DNA from: Parasedimentitalea psychrophila
GTDB lineage: Bacteria; Pseudomonadota; Alphaproteobacteria; Rhodobacterales; Rhodobacteraceae
Reading direction: 5' to 3'
NCBI RefSeq assembly: GCF_030285785.1
Contig: NZ_CP127247.1
Location: forward strand, 2,441,501-2,505,500
Length of the DNA stretch: 64,000 bases
The notes below the pieces were generated by a model. The model saw only the letters and a program-made list of their open reading frames with translations. It ran no database searches and was not told the origin of the DNA. Shown here piece after piece: positions 46,418 to 57,577 of the stretch. The stretch's first letter is position 1; each line of letters begins with the position of its first letter. Made by a program: the position numbers and the translations under genes.

Positions 46418-46927
46418 TTAGCCCAGCTGTTCCTGGTTGCAGGTGCGGGCCAGTTCGATGGCTTTATAGGTTCCGGTCAGATCGACCGCGAAGCCATAGG
46501 CCTTCTCTGGGAACACATCCATGACATATTTGCGGGCCAGATCGTCCACAAATTGCGGGTCATCAGATAGGATATAGCCACCCGAGTAGCCCTTGGTGAT
46601 ATTGCCGCGCATGCCAGTTGCCTGACCGACATACAGGTTGCCATCCAGCGAAATCAGCACCGCCTGAGTATCACCCTTCTTGATGTCGGTCTCTGCGGTG
46701 GTGAACACACCGACATAGCCAATACCGCGGTCCTTGGTCAGACCCATCTGCACCACATGGCCCAGATCATCGGCCTTCTCGATCAGACAAGAGCTTTTTT
46801 CGGTGTCGATAATGACCACCCAGCCGTCAACCTCGCCGTATTGTAAAAACGGTGCATCGCCAGCACTTGCGGTGGTGGCCAGTCCAGCCAGTGTTGCGCC
46901 GATAAAAAGTGTCTTTAGATCAAACAT
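46418..46927 (-). CDS. Exported protein of unknown function
   Basis: A 169-residue protein with a signal peptide (about 1-22, ending TTASA). The mature region alternates strands (GWVVIIDTEKSSCLIEKAD, GIGYVGVFTTAE, DTQAVLISLDGNLYVGQA), suggesting a periplasmic beta-rich fold. Two cysteines (SSCLIE, RTCNQE) could pair. Preceded by an AGGAC-type site and followed by an intrinsic terminator, so probably monocistronic. Confidence 0.75.
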   Translation of the reverse strand: MFDLKTLFIGATLAGLATTASAGDAPFLQYGEVDGWVVIIDTEKSSCLIEKADDLGHVVQMGLTKDRGIGYVGVFTTAETDIKKGDTQAVLISLDGNLYVGQATGMRGNITKGYSGGYILSDDPQFVDDLARKYVMDVFPEKAYGFAVDLTGTYKAIELARTCNQEQLG

Positions 46928-47089
46928 GTCCAGTCCTCAAAATCCAATAACGGCCCCGGGGGGTAGGGGCCGGGCACAAAGAAGTGTAATGGAGAAAGGC
47001 ACCGGGGCAACCGGTATTGCAATACTCGGCAGCTAAACGCTGACCCGCCGCAGCCGTAGGGTGCGTGCTGGCACGCACCACCACCGGGG

Positions 47090-47533
47090 TCAGTCGAATT
47101 TGCGTGAGGGGGCCAGCACCGTGGCCTCGCCGATCAGAACCTTTTTGCCGTCGATGCTGCAATGGCAGTCCAGCTTGACCCGCCGCTTGGCGATATCAAT
47201 GTCGATCACCTGGACCTCGGCATGGACCAGATCACCGGGGCGCACCGGCGCCAGGAACTTCAGCGTCTGGCCCATATAGACGGTGCCATGTCCGGGCAGT
47301 TGCTCGCCTATCACCGCCGAGATCAACCCGGCGGTCAGCATCCCATGGGCGATCCGGCCCTGAAAGATGGTGTCGCGGGCATAGTCATCATCCAGATGCA
47401 CCGGGTTCCGGTCGGTCGAGACCTCGGCGAACATCTCGATGTCGCGATCTGTTACCACTTTTTGCAACGAGCGGGTCATGCCCATTTCGATGTCTTCGAT
47501 GCAGATGGTTCCGCGTGGCTGGTTGTCCAACAT
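47090..47533 (-). CDS. MaoC-family (R)-specific enoyl-CoA hydratase-like protein
   Basis: A 147-residue hot-dog-fold protein. The hydratase 2 motif is clear: FAEVSTDRNPVHLDDDYA (35-52) with the catalytic D/H pair, then GRIAHGMLTAGLIS. It would hydrate trans-2-enoyl-CoA to (R)-3-hydroxyacyl-CoA. It sits 100 nt downstream of the HAD gene on the same strand. Confidence 0.92.
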   Translation of the reverse strand: MLDNQPRGTICIEDIEMGMTRSLQKVVTDRDIEMFAEVSTDRNPVHLDDDYARDTIFQGRIAHGMLTAGLISAVIGEQLPGHGTVYMGQTLKFLAPVRPGDLVHAEVQVIDIDIAKRRVKLDCHCSIDGKKVLIGEATVLAPSRKFD

Positions 47534-47633
47534 ATCGCCTCCGATTCGGTGCTCTTGAAATTATCAAACGTCAGACCTCAACGTTTCGCAACTTTATTAC
47601 TTCGCAGCTGCAGAAAATCAAGAGCCAATTGGG

Positions 47634-48509
47634 CTATCGCAAGCGCCCAATGGTATAGGTCGGGGCTGAGCCCTGCTGCTCCAGATAGGTCTTTAGTGCC
47701 TCTGGATCGGGCTGAGTGGCGGTTCTGGTCTCTTTTGCGGCCAGCCCACCCGAGATGAACAGGGTATCGATGCCCTCGCCCATGCCACCAGAGATATCGG
47801 TGTGGGGACCATCGCCAATGGCCAGAATGTCGGCGTCAGGAATGTCGAGGCCCAGTTCCAGCAACCGGCGGCGGGCCAGATCATAGATCGGCGGGTGCGG
47901 TTTGCCAAAATACAGGCTCTCTCCGCCCATCTCGGTGTAGAGTTTCGCCAAGGCCCCGGAACACCAGATGCGGGTCTCGCCCACGTCGACAATAATATCG
48001 GGATTGGCGCAGAGCAATTTCAGGCCCTTTTGCTTGGCATACAGGAAATCGGCGCGGTTTACCTCAGGGTCTGCGGTGGGATCAAACGGACCGCAGCACA
48101 CGATGCCCTCGGCCTCGGCCAGCGGAACCGAGGTGATCTCGCAGGGTTTTTCCAACAGATGCAGCGGTTCAAAGAAGCCGGCGTCCCGGTCCCATTCCCC
48201 CATGAAATAGACTTTCTCACCAACCGCGCCGCGAAACATAGCTGAACGCGCAGAATCGCCCGAGGTGGCAATGGTGTCATAGGCGTCTGTGGGCACGTTG
48301 AAATCAGCCAGTTGCTGGGCCACCCCGGCGCGCGGGCGCGGCGAATTGGTGACCAGAACCACAATGCCACCGGCAGCGCGGTAAGCCTGCAACGCGGCAA
48401 CCGCCTCGGGGTAGGCGGTGATGCCATTGTGAACGCAGCCCCAAAGATCAACAAACAACGCCTTGTAACGATCAGAGACCTCGGGGAGGGCGGAGATGAT
48501 TTGGGTCAT
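47634..48509 (-). CDS. HAD-superfamily IIA hydrolase (TIGR01459-like)
   Basis: A 291-residue cytoplasmic phosphatase-like protein. Motif I is FVDLWGCVHNG (19-29), where D21 is the nucleophile. Motif II is VLVTNSPRPR, and the C-terminal FGKPHPPIYDLA plus AIGDGPHTDISGG (about 237-249) provide motifs III/IV. The NagD-like cap indicates type IIA. Substrate unknown. AAGGA precedes ATG 48509. The gene belongs to the minus-strand set running toward ribF. Confidence 0.9.
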   Translation of the reverse strand: MTQIISALPEVSDRYKALFVDLWGCVHNGITAYPEAVAALQAYRAAGGIVVLVTNSPRPRAGVAQQLADFNVPTDAYDTIATSGDSARSAMFRGAVGEKVYFMGEWDRDAGFFEPLHLLEKPCEITSVPLAEAEGIVCCGPFDPTADPEVNRADFLYAKQKGLKLLCANPDIIVDVGETRIWCSGALAKLYTEMGGESLYFGKPHPPIYDLARRRLLELGLDIPDADILAIGDGPHTDISGGMGEGIDTLFISGGLAAKETRTATQPDPEALKTYLEQQGSAPTYTIGRLR

Positions 48510-48705
48510 GATGCGTCCTTGAGCTGGTTCAAATCGACATATGGCGCAATCCGCTGTCAATATCCATGCGCAGATGGGGGGATCTGTCTGCATGACCGGG
48601 TTTGGCTTTGGGCGTGACCCTGTTGGCGCAGCAACCATATCTGGACCAAAATGAAATAGGCGCCCGGTAAGGCGCCTATTCAGTATTCAAATTTAAGGCC
48701 GCCAA

Positions 48706-49629
48706 TCAGACCTTCAGGTTGGGGATGATCTGTTTTTTGCGGCTCATCACGCCGGGCAGCACCACGGTGTCGCCGCTGACAGTGGCGCCAAAGCTTTTCT
48801 CGGCCAGGGTTTTGACCAGATCGTTGGGCACCAACAGGGTGGCCTCTTCGTTCAGGATGTCGATGACAAACAGCAGAACCTGCTCGACACCGTCCTCAGA
48901 GGCCACGGTTTTCATGGCGTCCATCAGGCTGGCCTTGCGGTCCAGCACAACAGCCGGAGCGGTGGTTTCCAGCACGCTGACGCGGAACTTGGTGCCCTCG
49001 ACAGCATATTCCTTGGAATCCATTCGCAGCAGTTCTGCATCCGAGAACGACGAGACGTCGGATTTGGCGGCGAACATTTCAGCGGCGTAGGTCGGGATGT
49101 CCAGATCCAGATCGGCGGCCAGCGTCTCGGCCACGGCGCGGTCGTGATCGGTGGTGGTGGGGCTGCGGAACTCCAGGGTGTCGGACAGGATGCAGGTCAG
49201 GGCGGCTGCCATGATCTCCTTTGGCATCTTGGCAGCGTCATCGCCGATCAGGTCCAGCATGATGGTGGCAGTACAGGCCAGCGGACGGATGGTGATGTCG
49301 ATCGGGCCTTTGGTCTCCAGCCCGCCAACCAGCTTGTGGTGGTCGATGATGGCCTGAACATCAGCGCCGTTGATATTAGCGGGCAACTCAGCCGGGTTGT
49401 TGGTGTCAACGATGATCACCGGCTGGTCGTCGGCAACATCCGTGATGATTTCCGGCTTGTCCAGGTTCCAGCGGTCCAACATGAACAGGGCTTCGGTGTT
49501 GGGCTCGCCCAGCAGTTTGGCCTCGGCGTCAATGCCTTTGATCTCGTTCAGGTACCAGGCCCAGATGATGGGCGAGCCGGTGGAATCAGTATCGGGGGAT
49601 TTATGTCCAAAAATCTGAATGGTCATCAT
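48706..49629 (-). CDS. ppaC: Manganese-dependent (family II) inorganic pyrophosphatase
   Basis: A 307-residue DHH-family enzyme hydrolysing pyrophosphate. Metal ligands are visible: H9, D13 and D15 in GHKSPDTDS, D75 in VDTNN, and D96-H97-H98. The C-terminal DHHA2-type domain ends in SRKKQIIPNL with the substrate-binding SRKKQ. Full length. Followed by the HAD gene after a spacer of about 200 nt. Confidence 0.96.
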   Translation of the reverse strand: MMTIQIFGHKSPDTDSTGSPIIWAWYLNEIKGIDAEAKLLGEPNTEALFMLDRWNLDKPEIITDVADDQPVIIVDTNNPAELPANINGADVQAIIDHHKLVGGLETKGPIDITIRPLACTATIMLDLIGDDAAKMPKEIMAAALTCILSDTLEFRSPTTTDHDRAVAETLAADLDLDIPTYAAEMFAAKSDVSSFSDAELLRMDSKEYAVEGTKFRVSVLETTAPAVVLDRKASLMDAMKTVASEDGVEQVLLFVIDILNEEATLLVPNDLVKTLAEKSFGATVSGDTVVLPGVMSRKKQIIPNLKV

Positions 49630-49773
49630 GCGATCCTATCGTCAACGGAGAGTTTGCGCGCCTTATAACAGGGTGAACCCACTTGTCACCCCGCCGAGGC
49701 TGCCCTGCAGTCCAGAGTTTGCAGCGCTGAGTTTAGTGTGTTTCCCGTCGCCGCATGCGGATAAGGTCGGCGG

Positions 49774-50451
49774 ATGAATCGCGAAGATCAACTTTACCCG
49801 CCGGTCAAGGCACTGCTGGAACGTCAGGGCTATACCGTCAAGGGCGAGGTAGGGGCTGCCGATGTGGTGGCGCGGCGCGGCGATGACCCGGTGGTGGTGG
49901 TCGAGTTGAAGCTGCGGTTTTCGCTGTCGCTGTTCCATCAGGCAATCACCCGTATGGCGATTACAGATATGGTCTATATCGCGGTGCCCAAGCCTACGGG
50001 CAAACAGGCGCGGCGGATGCTCAAGGACAATCTGGCGATGTGCCGCCGGCTGGGGCTGGGGCTGATCACCGTGCTGGGTGATGGCCGCGCCGAGGTGCAC
50101 TGCGATCCCGGCCCCTATGCGCCGCGCAAGTCCAAGAAGAAACAGACGCGGCTGCTGCGCGAGTTCGACCGCCTTCAGGGCGACCCCAATGCCGGCGGCG
50201 CCACCCGGCATGGCATTGTCACCGGTTACCGGCAGGACGCCCTGCGCTGCGCTGCCTATCTGGCCGAAAACAGCCCGGCGAGGGGGCGGGACGTGGCATC
50301 AGCCACCGGCGTTGCCGCGGCCACAGGTTTAATGCGCGATAACCATTATGGCTGGTTCGAGAAGGTCTCGATCGGCGTTTATGCGCTGGCGCCGCAGGGC
50401 TCGGACGGCTTGAAGCACTGGGCTTACAGCTGGCAGCAGGCAAAGGTCTGA
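49774..50451 (+). CDS. DUF2161 protein, PD-(D/E)xK nuclease-like
   Basis: A 225-residue protein. The N-terminal ~90 residues fit the PD-(D/E)xK fold: YPPVKALLERQGY, GEVGAADVVARR with the acidic residue, and VVVELKLRF carrying the E-x-K. The C-terminus looks like a winged-helix (RHGIVTGYRQDALRCAAYL). Function unestablished; a nuclease activity is inferred. It is divergent from the pyrophosphatase gene. The ATG lacks a clear GGAG. Confidence 0.8.
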   Translation: MNREDQLYPPVKALLERQGYTVKGEVGAADVVARRGDDPVVVVELKLRFSLSLFHQAITRMAITDMVYIAVPKPTGKQARRMLKDNLAMCRRLGLGLITVLGDGRAEVHCDPGPYAPRKSKKKQTRLLREFDRLQGDPNAGGATRHGIVTGYRQDALRCAAYLAENSPARGRDVASATGVAAATGLMRDNHYGWFEKVSIGVYALAPQGSDGLKHWAYSWQQAKV

Positions 50452-50470
50452 AAAAACTGCGCGGGTGATG

Positions 50471-50500
50471 TTGACACCTGCCTATGCACTGCCTAGCTAT
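50471..50500 (+). promoter_or_regulatory. groESL promoter
   Basis: TTGACA (50471-50476) and TAGCTA (50494-50499) with 17-nt spacing, immediately upstream of the CIRCE operator. Confidence 0.8.
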
Positions 50501-50506
50501 CCCTCG

Positions 50507-50533
50507 TTAGCACTCACTTGATGTGAGTGATAA
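50507..50533. promoter_or_regulatory. CIRCE operator
   Basis: TTAGCACTC-N9-GAGTGATAA, one mismatch from the perfect CIRCE inverted repeat. It is the binding site of the HrcA repressor, which blocks groESL at normal temperature. hrcA is not in the window. Confidence 0.95.
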
Positions 50534-50599
50534 CGGCCCCTGCCACGGCGTAGGGTGTCTTGGAATTATAACCTTTGATCCTTTAAAGGAGCTGCAAAG

Positions 50600-50887
50600 A
50601 TGGCATTGAAACCGCTTCACGACCGCGTTCTGGTTCGTCGCACTGAAAGTGACGAAAAAACTTCTGGTGGACTGATCATTCCTGAATCCGCCAAGGAAAA
50701 GCCAAGCGAAGGCCAAGTCGTCGCAATCGGCGAAGGCGCTCGCAAGGACAGCGGTGAGCTGATCGACATGTCGGTAAAAGCAGGCGACACGATCCTGTTC
50801 GGCAAATGGTCCGGCACCGAAGTCACCGTCGACGGCGAAGAGCTGCTGATGATGAAAGAAAGCGACATCATGGGTATCATCGAGTAA
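50600..50887 (+). CDS. groES: Co-chaperonin GroES
   Basis: A 95-residue lid of the GroEL chamber. [12 protein letters not shown] (4-15) and the mobile-loop region [16 protein letters not shown] (20-35) are typical. AAAGGAG precedes the ATG. First gene of the heat-shock operon controlled by CIRCE. Confidence 0.98.
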   Translation: MALKPLHDRVLVRRTESDEKTSGGLIIPESAKEKPSEGQVVAIGEGARKDSGELIDMSVKAGDTILFGKWSGTEVTVDGEELLMMKESDIMGIIE

Positions 50888-50948
50888 GCCACCCGGCGTC
50901 TCTGATCCCACTATCGCTCACAAACACAGATTTTCTCGAGGAGAATAA

Positions 50949-52598
<1,650 letters not shown>

Positions 52599-52692
52599 TC
52601 ACAAGTCCTCTGGACTTATGAAGCCCGACAGGCGGCCTTCCTTTTGGCAGGCCTGCTGGGCGGGTAAATCACGCCATCCTACCGGATGAATT

Positions 52693-52720
52693 GGGGTCGC
52701 CTTCGGGCGGCCCCATTTTT
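52693..52720 (+). terminator. Intrinsic terminator of groESL
   Basis: GGGGTCGCC / GGCGGCCCC stem with a TTCG loop, followed by ATTTTTG. Confidence 0.92.
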
Positions 52721-52722
52721 GT

Positions 52723-53170
52723 TTGAGCCCGCCAGGCCGGGCTGCCTTCGGCGAGAGTATTTTTACAAAGAAGAAATTTCAGGTCAGGGAATAGACACCA
52801 AAAGCAACTGGGATGGTGCATTTACGTCGGCCCATTGTCGCGGGCGCCTGTTGCGCATGGGCAACATTTTTCACCCTCAGTTATTTTCCCCCTATGGTTG
52901 TGATGCCTTTTCTGCTATCCGCGTCCTTGTGTTCAACCCATAGCCACAGGAGGCGTCTCATGATCCATATTGCAACATGTTCTCGTCTTCGCTTTGCTGG
53001 CCGATGGGTCATAACGCAGGCCCAGCGAACCTGCTGATCCTGCCTTACCGGCAACACGTCTCTTCACATCTGAAGCCTGACCGGGCCTGAATTGGGCCTG
53101 AGCCGCGGCTATCTGCCGTCTGCTCTCTGCCCAACCAAATCTCAACTCAACCCAAGGAGCCCTGTGTTTT
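52723..53170. other. Intergenic, no gene seen
   Basis: Contains the sequence GCCTTCGGCGAGAGTATTTTT, which looks like a common intergenic element. No open frame has coding character. The promoter of the small gene at 53189 presumably lies in the right half. Confidence 0.4.
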
Positions 53171-53188
53171 ATGCAGGGGCTAAACATC

Positions 53189-53419
53189 ATGACACGACTT
53201 GAATCCAGATCGCCGTTTGCGGATCTGAATACCGCGTTACTGCAAATCACCGCCGACTTTGGCAAGTGGCAGGTGCTGAGCGCCTTGCTGCGACATCTGA
53301 TGGTGCGCAAGACTCCGGTGGCCATGCTGTCGCCGCCGATGAGCGACCATATGCGCAAAGATATCGGATTGCCGGTGATAAACGACCGGCCGCCGCGCGG
53401 TTTACCGCATTGGATTTGA
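53189..53419 (+). CDS. Small DUF1127-like protein
   Basis: A 76-residue cytoplasmic protein. The layout resembles the DUF1127/YjiS family: an N-terminal helix, then LSPPMSDHMRKDIGLPV, similar to the L..L....LRDIGL.R signature. An earlier in-frame ATG (53171) is possible. It has its own intrinsic terminator, so it is a stand-alone transcript. Such small proteins act in RNA or regulatory networks in some alphaproteobacteria; here the function is unknown. Confidence 0.6.
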   Translation: MTRLESRSPFADLNTALLQITADFGKWQVLSALLRHLMVRKTPVAMLSPPMSDHMRKDIGLPVINDRPPRGLPHWI

Positions 53420-53425
53420 CAATTG

Positions 53426-53450
53426 GGGTCGCCTTGGGGCGGCCCTTTTT
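53426..53450 (+). terminator. Intrinsic terminator
   Basis: GGGTCGCC / GGCGGCCC stem with a TTGG loop and a T5 run, 7 nt after the small gene. Confidence 0.9.
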
Positions 53451-53583
53451 GTCGCGATCTGGGGGTAGTAGCATGGGTGTTCGGGGTTCGATGATTGCTG
53501 TTATACCTGCGGCCCAGGTGTTACCAAGTTACGTATTCTGAACACCTTGGCCAGACTTAACAGGCCTATAGCGAGGGTCGAAT

Positions 53584-54432
53584 ATGCGGCTTATATTTTT
53601 GACAGGGGTGGTCATGCTGGCCTTTGCCGGCAATTCCATATTGAACCGATTGGCGGTTGGATCGGGGGATATCAGCGCCATGGGTTTTGCGCAGATCCGG
53701 CTGGTAGCCGGGGTGGTGATGTTGCTGGGCCTGTGTCACTGGCGCCGGCAAAGCCTGTCGCAATCGCCCCGGATGAGCCTGTTTGGCGGGGGCGCGCTGG
53801 CGCTGTATATGATTGGCTTCTCGCTGGCCTATCGCAATCTGGACGCCGGGCTGGGGGCGCTGATCCTGTTTGGCGTTGTGCAGATCACCATGTTTGGCTG
53901 GGGCGCGCTGCGGGGGGCGGTGGTGGCGCCGGCGCAGGCTCTGGGGGCGCTGCTGGCCTTTGGGGGGCTGGCCTATGTGCTGTGGCCGACAGGAACGGTG
54001 CAGGTGCCTCTGAGCGGCGCGGCCTTCATGGCGGCGGCGGGTCTGGGCTGGGCGATATACAGTCTGCTGGGGCGGCAGGTGAAATCGCCGCTGGCGGCCA
54101 CAACGCAGAATTTCATCTGGGCAAGTGTGATGCTGCTGCCCCTGACCTGGTGGCTGGCCGAGCCGCTGGCGATATCTGTTACTGGCGCAGGCCTGGCGAT
54201 TGTGTCGGGGGCGGTGACCTCGGGGCTGGGGTATGCGCTGTGGTACCGGGTGCTGCCGCAGTTGCAACCGGCAGTGGCGGCCACGGTGCAGCTGAGCGTG
54301 CCGGTGATTGCCATATTGGTCGGGGCGATCGGATTGGGAGAGAGCCTGTCGGTGCAATTACTGATCGGGACGCTGGCGGTGCTGGGCGGCATCGCGCTGG
54401 TTATCACGCGGGCACCGCGGCCCGCAGGCTGA
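53584..54432 (+). CDS. DMT-superfamily (EamA-type) transporter
   Basis: A 282-residue inner-membrane protein with about ten hydrophobic helices in two EamA repeats, each ending in a glycine/alanine-rich helix (TSGLGYALWYRVLPQ in the second). It is probably an exporter of amino acids or small metabolites; the substrate is unknown. AGGGTC precedes the ATG, a weak site. Confidence 0.9.
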   Translation: MRLIFLTGVVMLAFAGNSILNRLAVGSGDISAMGFAQIRLVAGVVMLLGLCHWRRQSLSQSPRMSLFGGGALALYMIGFSLAYRNLDAGLGALILFGVVQITMFGWGALRGAVVAPAQALGALLAFGGLAYVLWPTGTVQVPLSGAAFMAAAGLGWAIYSLLGRQVKSPLAATTQNFIWASVMLLPLTWWLAEPLAISVTGAGLAIVSGAVTSGLGYALWYRVLPQLQPAVAATVQLSVPVIAILVGAIGLGESLSVQLLIGTLAVLGGIALVITRAPRPAG

Positions 54433-54442
54433 ACAGGGGGGG

Positions 54443-54492
54443 CACTGGGGTTTCACAGGGTTTCACAGGGGTTCACTGGGGTTTCCCAGGGG
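54443..54492. repeat. Degenerate short tandem repeat
   Basis: Four to five imperfect copies of a GGGGTTTCACAG / CACTGGGGTTTC unit between the transporter and lipase-like genes. Confidence 0.6.
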
Positions 54493-54516
54493 CCAGTTTA
54501 GGATTATTTGTACAGT

Positions 54517-55338
54517 ATGATAGATTTCAGATCCGGCCTGCTGGCCATCACCTTGCTGCTGCCGCTGTCACCGGCCCGTGCCGGTACCGGTACCGGTCCT
54601 GGGGACTGTGTGATCCTGCTGCACGGGCTGGCGCGCAGCGAGGCCTCATTTGCGGTGATGGAGCAGGTGTTCAAGGCGCGCGGCTACCGGGTGGTGGTGC
54701 CCGGCTACCCCTCGACCGATCTGCCGATCCCGGCGCTGGCAGATCTGACCCTGCCAAAAGCGGTGGCAGATTGCGGTGACGGGCCTGTGCATTTTGTCAC
54801 CCATTCCATGGGCGGCATCCTGCTGCGCTATTGGCTGCAGGACAACCACCCCGGCAACATGGGCCGCGCGGTCATGCTGGGTCCGCCCAATCACGGCAGT
54901 GAACTGGTGGATGAACTGGGCGACTGGGAGGTGTTTGGTCTGCTGAACGGCCCGGCGGGGATGCAGTTGGGCACCGGCCCGGATGGGGTGCCGCAACAGC
55001 TGCCTGCGGTGGATTTCCCCCTAGGGGTGATCGCCGGTGAAAATTCAATCAACCCGGTGTTCTCCAAGCTGATTGAGGGGCCGGATGATGGCAAGGTTTC
55101 GGTCCGCTCGACTATGGTCGAGGGCATGACCGAGCATCTGACGCTTCCGGTCACCCATACCTTCATGATGAACAACTCCAAGGTCATCGTGCAGGTGCTG
55201 CATTTTATCGAATTTGGCCGCTTCGACGAAACGATGAGTTGGATCGGTTCGGTACTGGGCGTTATCGAGGAGGCCTGCAAGGGGCTGGGCTGCGGTCGCG
55301 GGGATGATGCGATCGGCGAGACAGAGGAAGCGGACTAA
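54517..55338 (+). CDS. Exported alpha/beta hydrolase, lipase-like
   Basis: A 273-residue protein with a signal peptide (about 1-22, ending SPARA). The hydrolase core includes [13 protein letters not shown] with the HG oxyanion element and the nucleophile elbow [22 protein letters not shown] resembles triacylglycerol lipase/esterase relatives, and histidine in PVTHTFMM may complete the triad. Likely periplasmic. A TTG at 54508 is an alternative start. An exceptionally perfect hairpin follows the stop. Confidence 0.85.
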   Translation: MIDFRSGLLAITLLLPLSPARAGTGTGPGDCVILLHGLARSEASFAVMEQVFKARGYRVVVPGYPSTDLPIPALADLTLPKAVADCGDGPVHFVTHSMGGILLRYWLQDNHPGNMGRAVMLGPPNHGSELVDELGDWEVFGLLNGPAGMQLGTGPDGVPQQLPAVDFPLGVIAGENSINPVFSKLIEGPDDGKVSVRSTMVEGMTEHLTLPVTHTFMMNNSKVIVQVLHFIEFGRFDETMSWIGSVLGVIEEACKGLGCGRGDDAIGETEEAD

Positions 55339-55366
55339 TCTGTTTGGCTGAGAGCCCTCAGCTGTG

Positions 55367-55414
55367 GCCGGTGCCCGCAACACCCGCCGGTTGGCGGGTG
55401 TTGCGGGCACCGGC
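55367..55414. terminator. Perfect 22-bp hairpin between convergent genes
   Basis: A 22-nt arm at 55367-55388 is repeated in exact inverted form at 55393-55414, with a GGTT loop. It lies between the lipase-like gene and purK, which converge. It lacks a U-run on either strand but would form a very stable structure acting in both directions. Confidence 0.7.
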
Positions 55415-55425
55415 TCTGGCGATCA

Positions 55426-56502
55426 TCAGCCCTTTTTGCGGATGATGCGGTTCACATGGCCCATCTTGCGGCCCGGTTTGGTCACGGCCTTGCCGTATAG
55501 GTGAAGGGCACAATCGGCCTCTTTCGCCAGCTCCGGCAGCCGGTCCATATCGTCGCCGATCAGGTTTTCCATCACCACGTCACTGTGCCGTTGACCGTCG
55601 CCCAAAGGCCAGCCGACCACCGCACGGATGTGCTGTTCGAACTGATCGACGCTGCAACCGTTCTGAGTCCAGTGGCCTGAGTTATGAACCCGCGGGGCGA
55701 TTTCATTGACCACCAGACCGGCGGGCGTCACAAACAGCTCAACCCCCAGAACACCGACATAATCCAACTCGTTCAGGATCCGCCCGGCCAGCAGAACCGC
55801 ATCCATGCGCTGACTGCCGCTTAGCTTGGCTGGCACGGTTGTGGTGTCCAGAATACCATCGGTATGGACGTTCTCACCCGGATCATAGCAGGCGACATCG
55901 CCCTGCAAGCCGCGCGCGGCAATCACCGATATTTCGTGGCTGAAGGTGATAAAGCCCTCAAGCAGCGCCGGGGCGCCACTCATATCCGCCAGCGCCTGTG
56001 GCGCATCGTTGAGTGTCTTGATCCGCGCCTGCCCCTTGCCGTCATAGCCAAAGCGGCGGGTTTTCAGGATCGCGGGCGCACCGATCTCTGCCAGTGCGGC
56101 ATCCAGACTGGCCTGATCACTGATATCGGCAAAAGGCGCCGTGTTGAGCCCCAGACCTTGCAGGAAATTCTTCTCGGTCAGCCGGTCCTGACTGATCCGC
56201 AGCGCCTCGCGGCCGGGACGGATCGGGCATTGGCGTTCGAGAATGTCCAGCGCCTCGGTGGGGATGTTCTCGAACTCATAGGTGATCACATCTACCGAGG
56301 CGGCAAAGGCCGTAAGGGCCTCGACGTCATCGTAGCCTGCGGTGGTGACACGATCGGCCACCTGACCGGCGGGCGGATTGGCACCGGGTTCATAGATATG
56401 GCAGACAAAGCCAAGCCGTGATGCGGCAACCGACAGCATCCGGCCCAACTGGCCACCGCCAAGAATGCCAATGGTGGCACCGAGTTTCAGGGCATCAGTC
56501 AT
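55426..56502 (-). CDS. purK: 5-(carboxyamino)imidazole ribonucleotide synthase
   Basis: A 358-residue ATP-grasp enzyme of purine synthesis, carboxylating AIR to N5-CAIR. The N-terminal [12 protein letters not shown] (12-23) is diagnostic, with [13 protein letters not shown] (about 146-158) and [15 protein letters not shown] (about 261-275). Overlaps the purE stop by 8 nt. Confidence 0.96.
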   Translation of the reverse strand: MTDALKLGATIGILGGGQLGRMLSVAASRLGFVCHIYEPGANPPAGQVADRVTTAGYDDVEALTAFAASVDVITYEFENIPTEALDILERQCPIRPGREALRISQDRLTEKNFLQGLGLNTAPFADISDQASLDAALAEIGAPAILKTRRFGYDGKGQARIKTLNDAPQALADMSGAPALLEGFITFSHEISVIAARGLQGDVACYDPGENVHTDGILDTTTVPAKLSGSQRMDAVLLAGRILNELDYVGVLGVELFVTPAGLVVNEIAPRVHNSGHWTQNGCSVDQFEQHIRAVVGWPLGDGQRHSDVVMENLIGDDMDRLPELAKEADCALHLYGKAVTKPGRKMGHVNRIIRKKG

Positions 56503-56983
56503 CCACTGGCTCCTCGGGGATAGAGGCCGACAGGGCGTCGCGCCAGGCGGTCAGGCGGTCAGCTAGGGCAGCGTCCTGCAGCGCCAGAATGCCAGCCGCC
56601 ATCAGACCTGCATTGGCAGCCCCGGCAGCGCCGATGGCCATGGTGGCAACCGGAAAGCCCTTGGGCATCTGTACGATGGAATAGAGCGAGTCGACGCCGG
56701 ACAGCGCCCGGGTCTGCACCGGCACGCCAACCACGGGAATGCGGGTTTTTGAGGCCACCATACCGGGCAGATGCGCGGCGCCACCAGCCCCTGCGATAAT
56801 CACCTGCAAGCCCCGGTCGGCGGCGGATTTGCCATAGCTCCACAACCGGTCGGGGGTGCGGTGGGCCGAGACGATCTTGGCCTCATAGGCCACGCCCAGC
56901 TCGTCGAGAATATTGGCGGCTTCTTTCATGGTGGGCCAGTCCGACTGGCTGCCCATGATGATACCCACTTTGATGTCGGCCAT
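56495..56983 (-). CDS. purE: N5-carboxyaminoimidazole ribonucleotide mutase
   Basis: A 162-residue class I PurE converting N5-CAIR to [17 protein letters not shown] (7-19), SAHRTPDRL (about 41-49) and [14 protein letters not shown] are the conserved binding loops. ATG 56983 fits the family length; the longer frame is rejected. Upstream partner of purK in a two-gene operon. Confidence 0.97.
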   Translation of the reverse strand: MADIKVGIIMGSQSDWPTMKEAANILDELGVAYEAKIVSAHRTPDRLWSYGKSAADRGLQVIIAGAGGAAHLPGMVASKTRIPVVGVPVQTRALSGVDSLYSIVQMPKGFPVATMAIGAAGAANAGLMAAGILALQDAALADRLTAWRDALSASIPEEPVDD

Positions 56984-57295
56984 ATGTGCCTCGTCCCTTG
57001 TCTTACTGCGGTGCGCGGGATGCCTCCGCCGGGGTGAAAGAGAAGCGGGCACTATAGGGAAAACACAGGCCGGCGCAATGCGGCATTGGGGCGGCATTAG
57101 GAGCGCCGGCAAATTCAGCCAGCAGCAATCTGACATGAAAAACCGGCGACACTTAAAAGGGGAAGGCGGTTCATAACGACACGTCAACACTCTTGATTTA
57201 TGATCTCGTCACGACCTAAAAAAGGGCTTCACTATTTATGCGGCAACTCGAAAGAGTTTTCCCGTAACACTCAGACGTTTCTAGGAATATATTAT

Positions 57296-57550
57296 ATGAG
57301 CCTACCAAGATTTTTCACAGCTGCCGCTGTTGCCGCCAGCTTGACCCTGGCCAGCGTTGCGCCAGCTGCTGCTGGAACGGTTACTGCACCGACATCAAGT
57401 GGCCCCAGCAATGGTGAAAAGGCGCTGATCAGCGTCGCGCTTATTGGTTTGATTGCATGGATTACCACCGGCTCCACTGCGTCTTCTGGCGCGACAGTCA
57501 CCCGCAACGGCAGCAGTACCTCGGGCAATTTCACCGTGCTCAAGTTCTGA
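57296..57550 (+). CDS. Small exported or membrane protein
   Basis: An 84-residue protein with a signal peptide (about 1-26, ending PAAAG). A hydrophobic segment lies at about 47-63 (ISVALIGLIAWITTG), and the serine/threonine-rich tail ends GNFTVLKF. TAGGA is about 9 nt before the ATG; an earlier frame to 57200 is not supported. No family recognised. Confidence 0.6.
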   Translation: MSLPRFFTAAAVAASLTLASVAPAAAGTVTAPTSSGPSNGEKALISVALIGLIAWITTGSTASSGATVTRNGSSTSGNFTVLKF

Positions 57551-57577
57551 GCTCAAGTTCTGATCAATACCAAAAGA

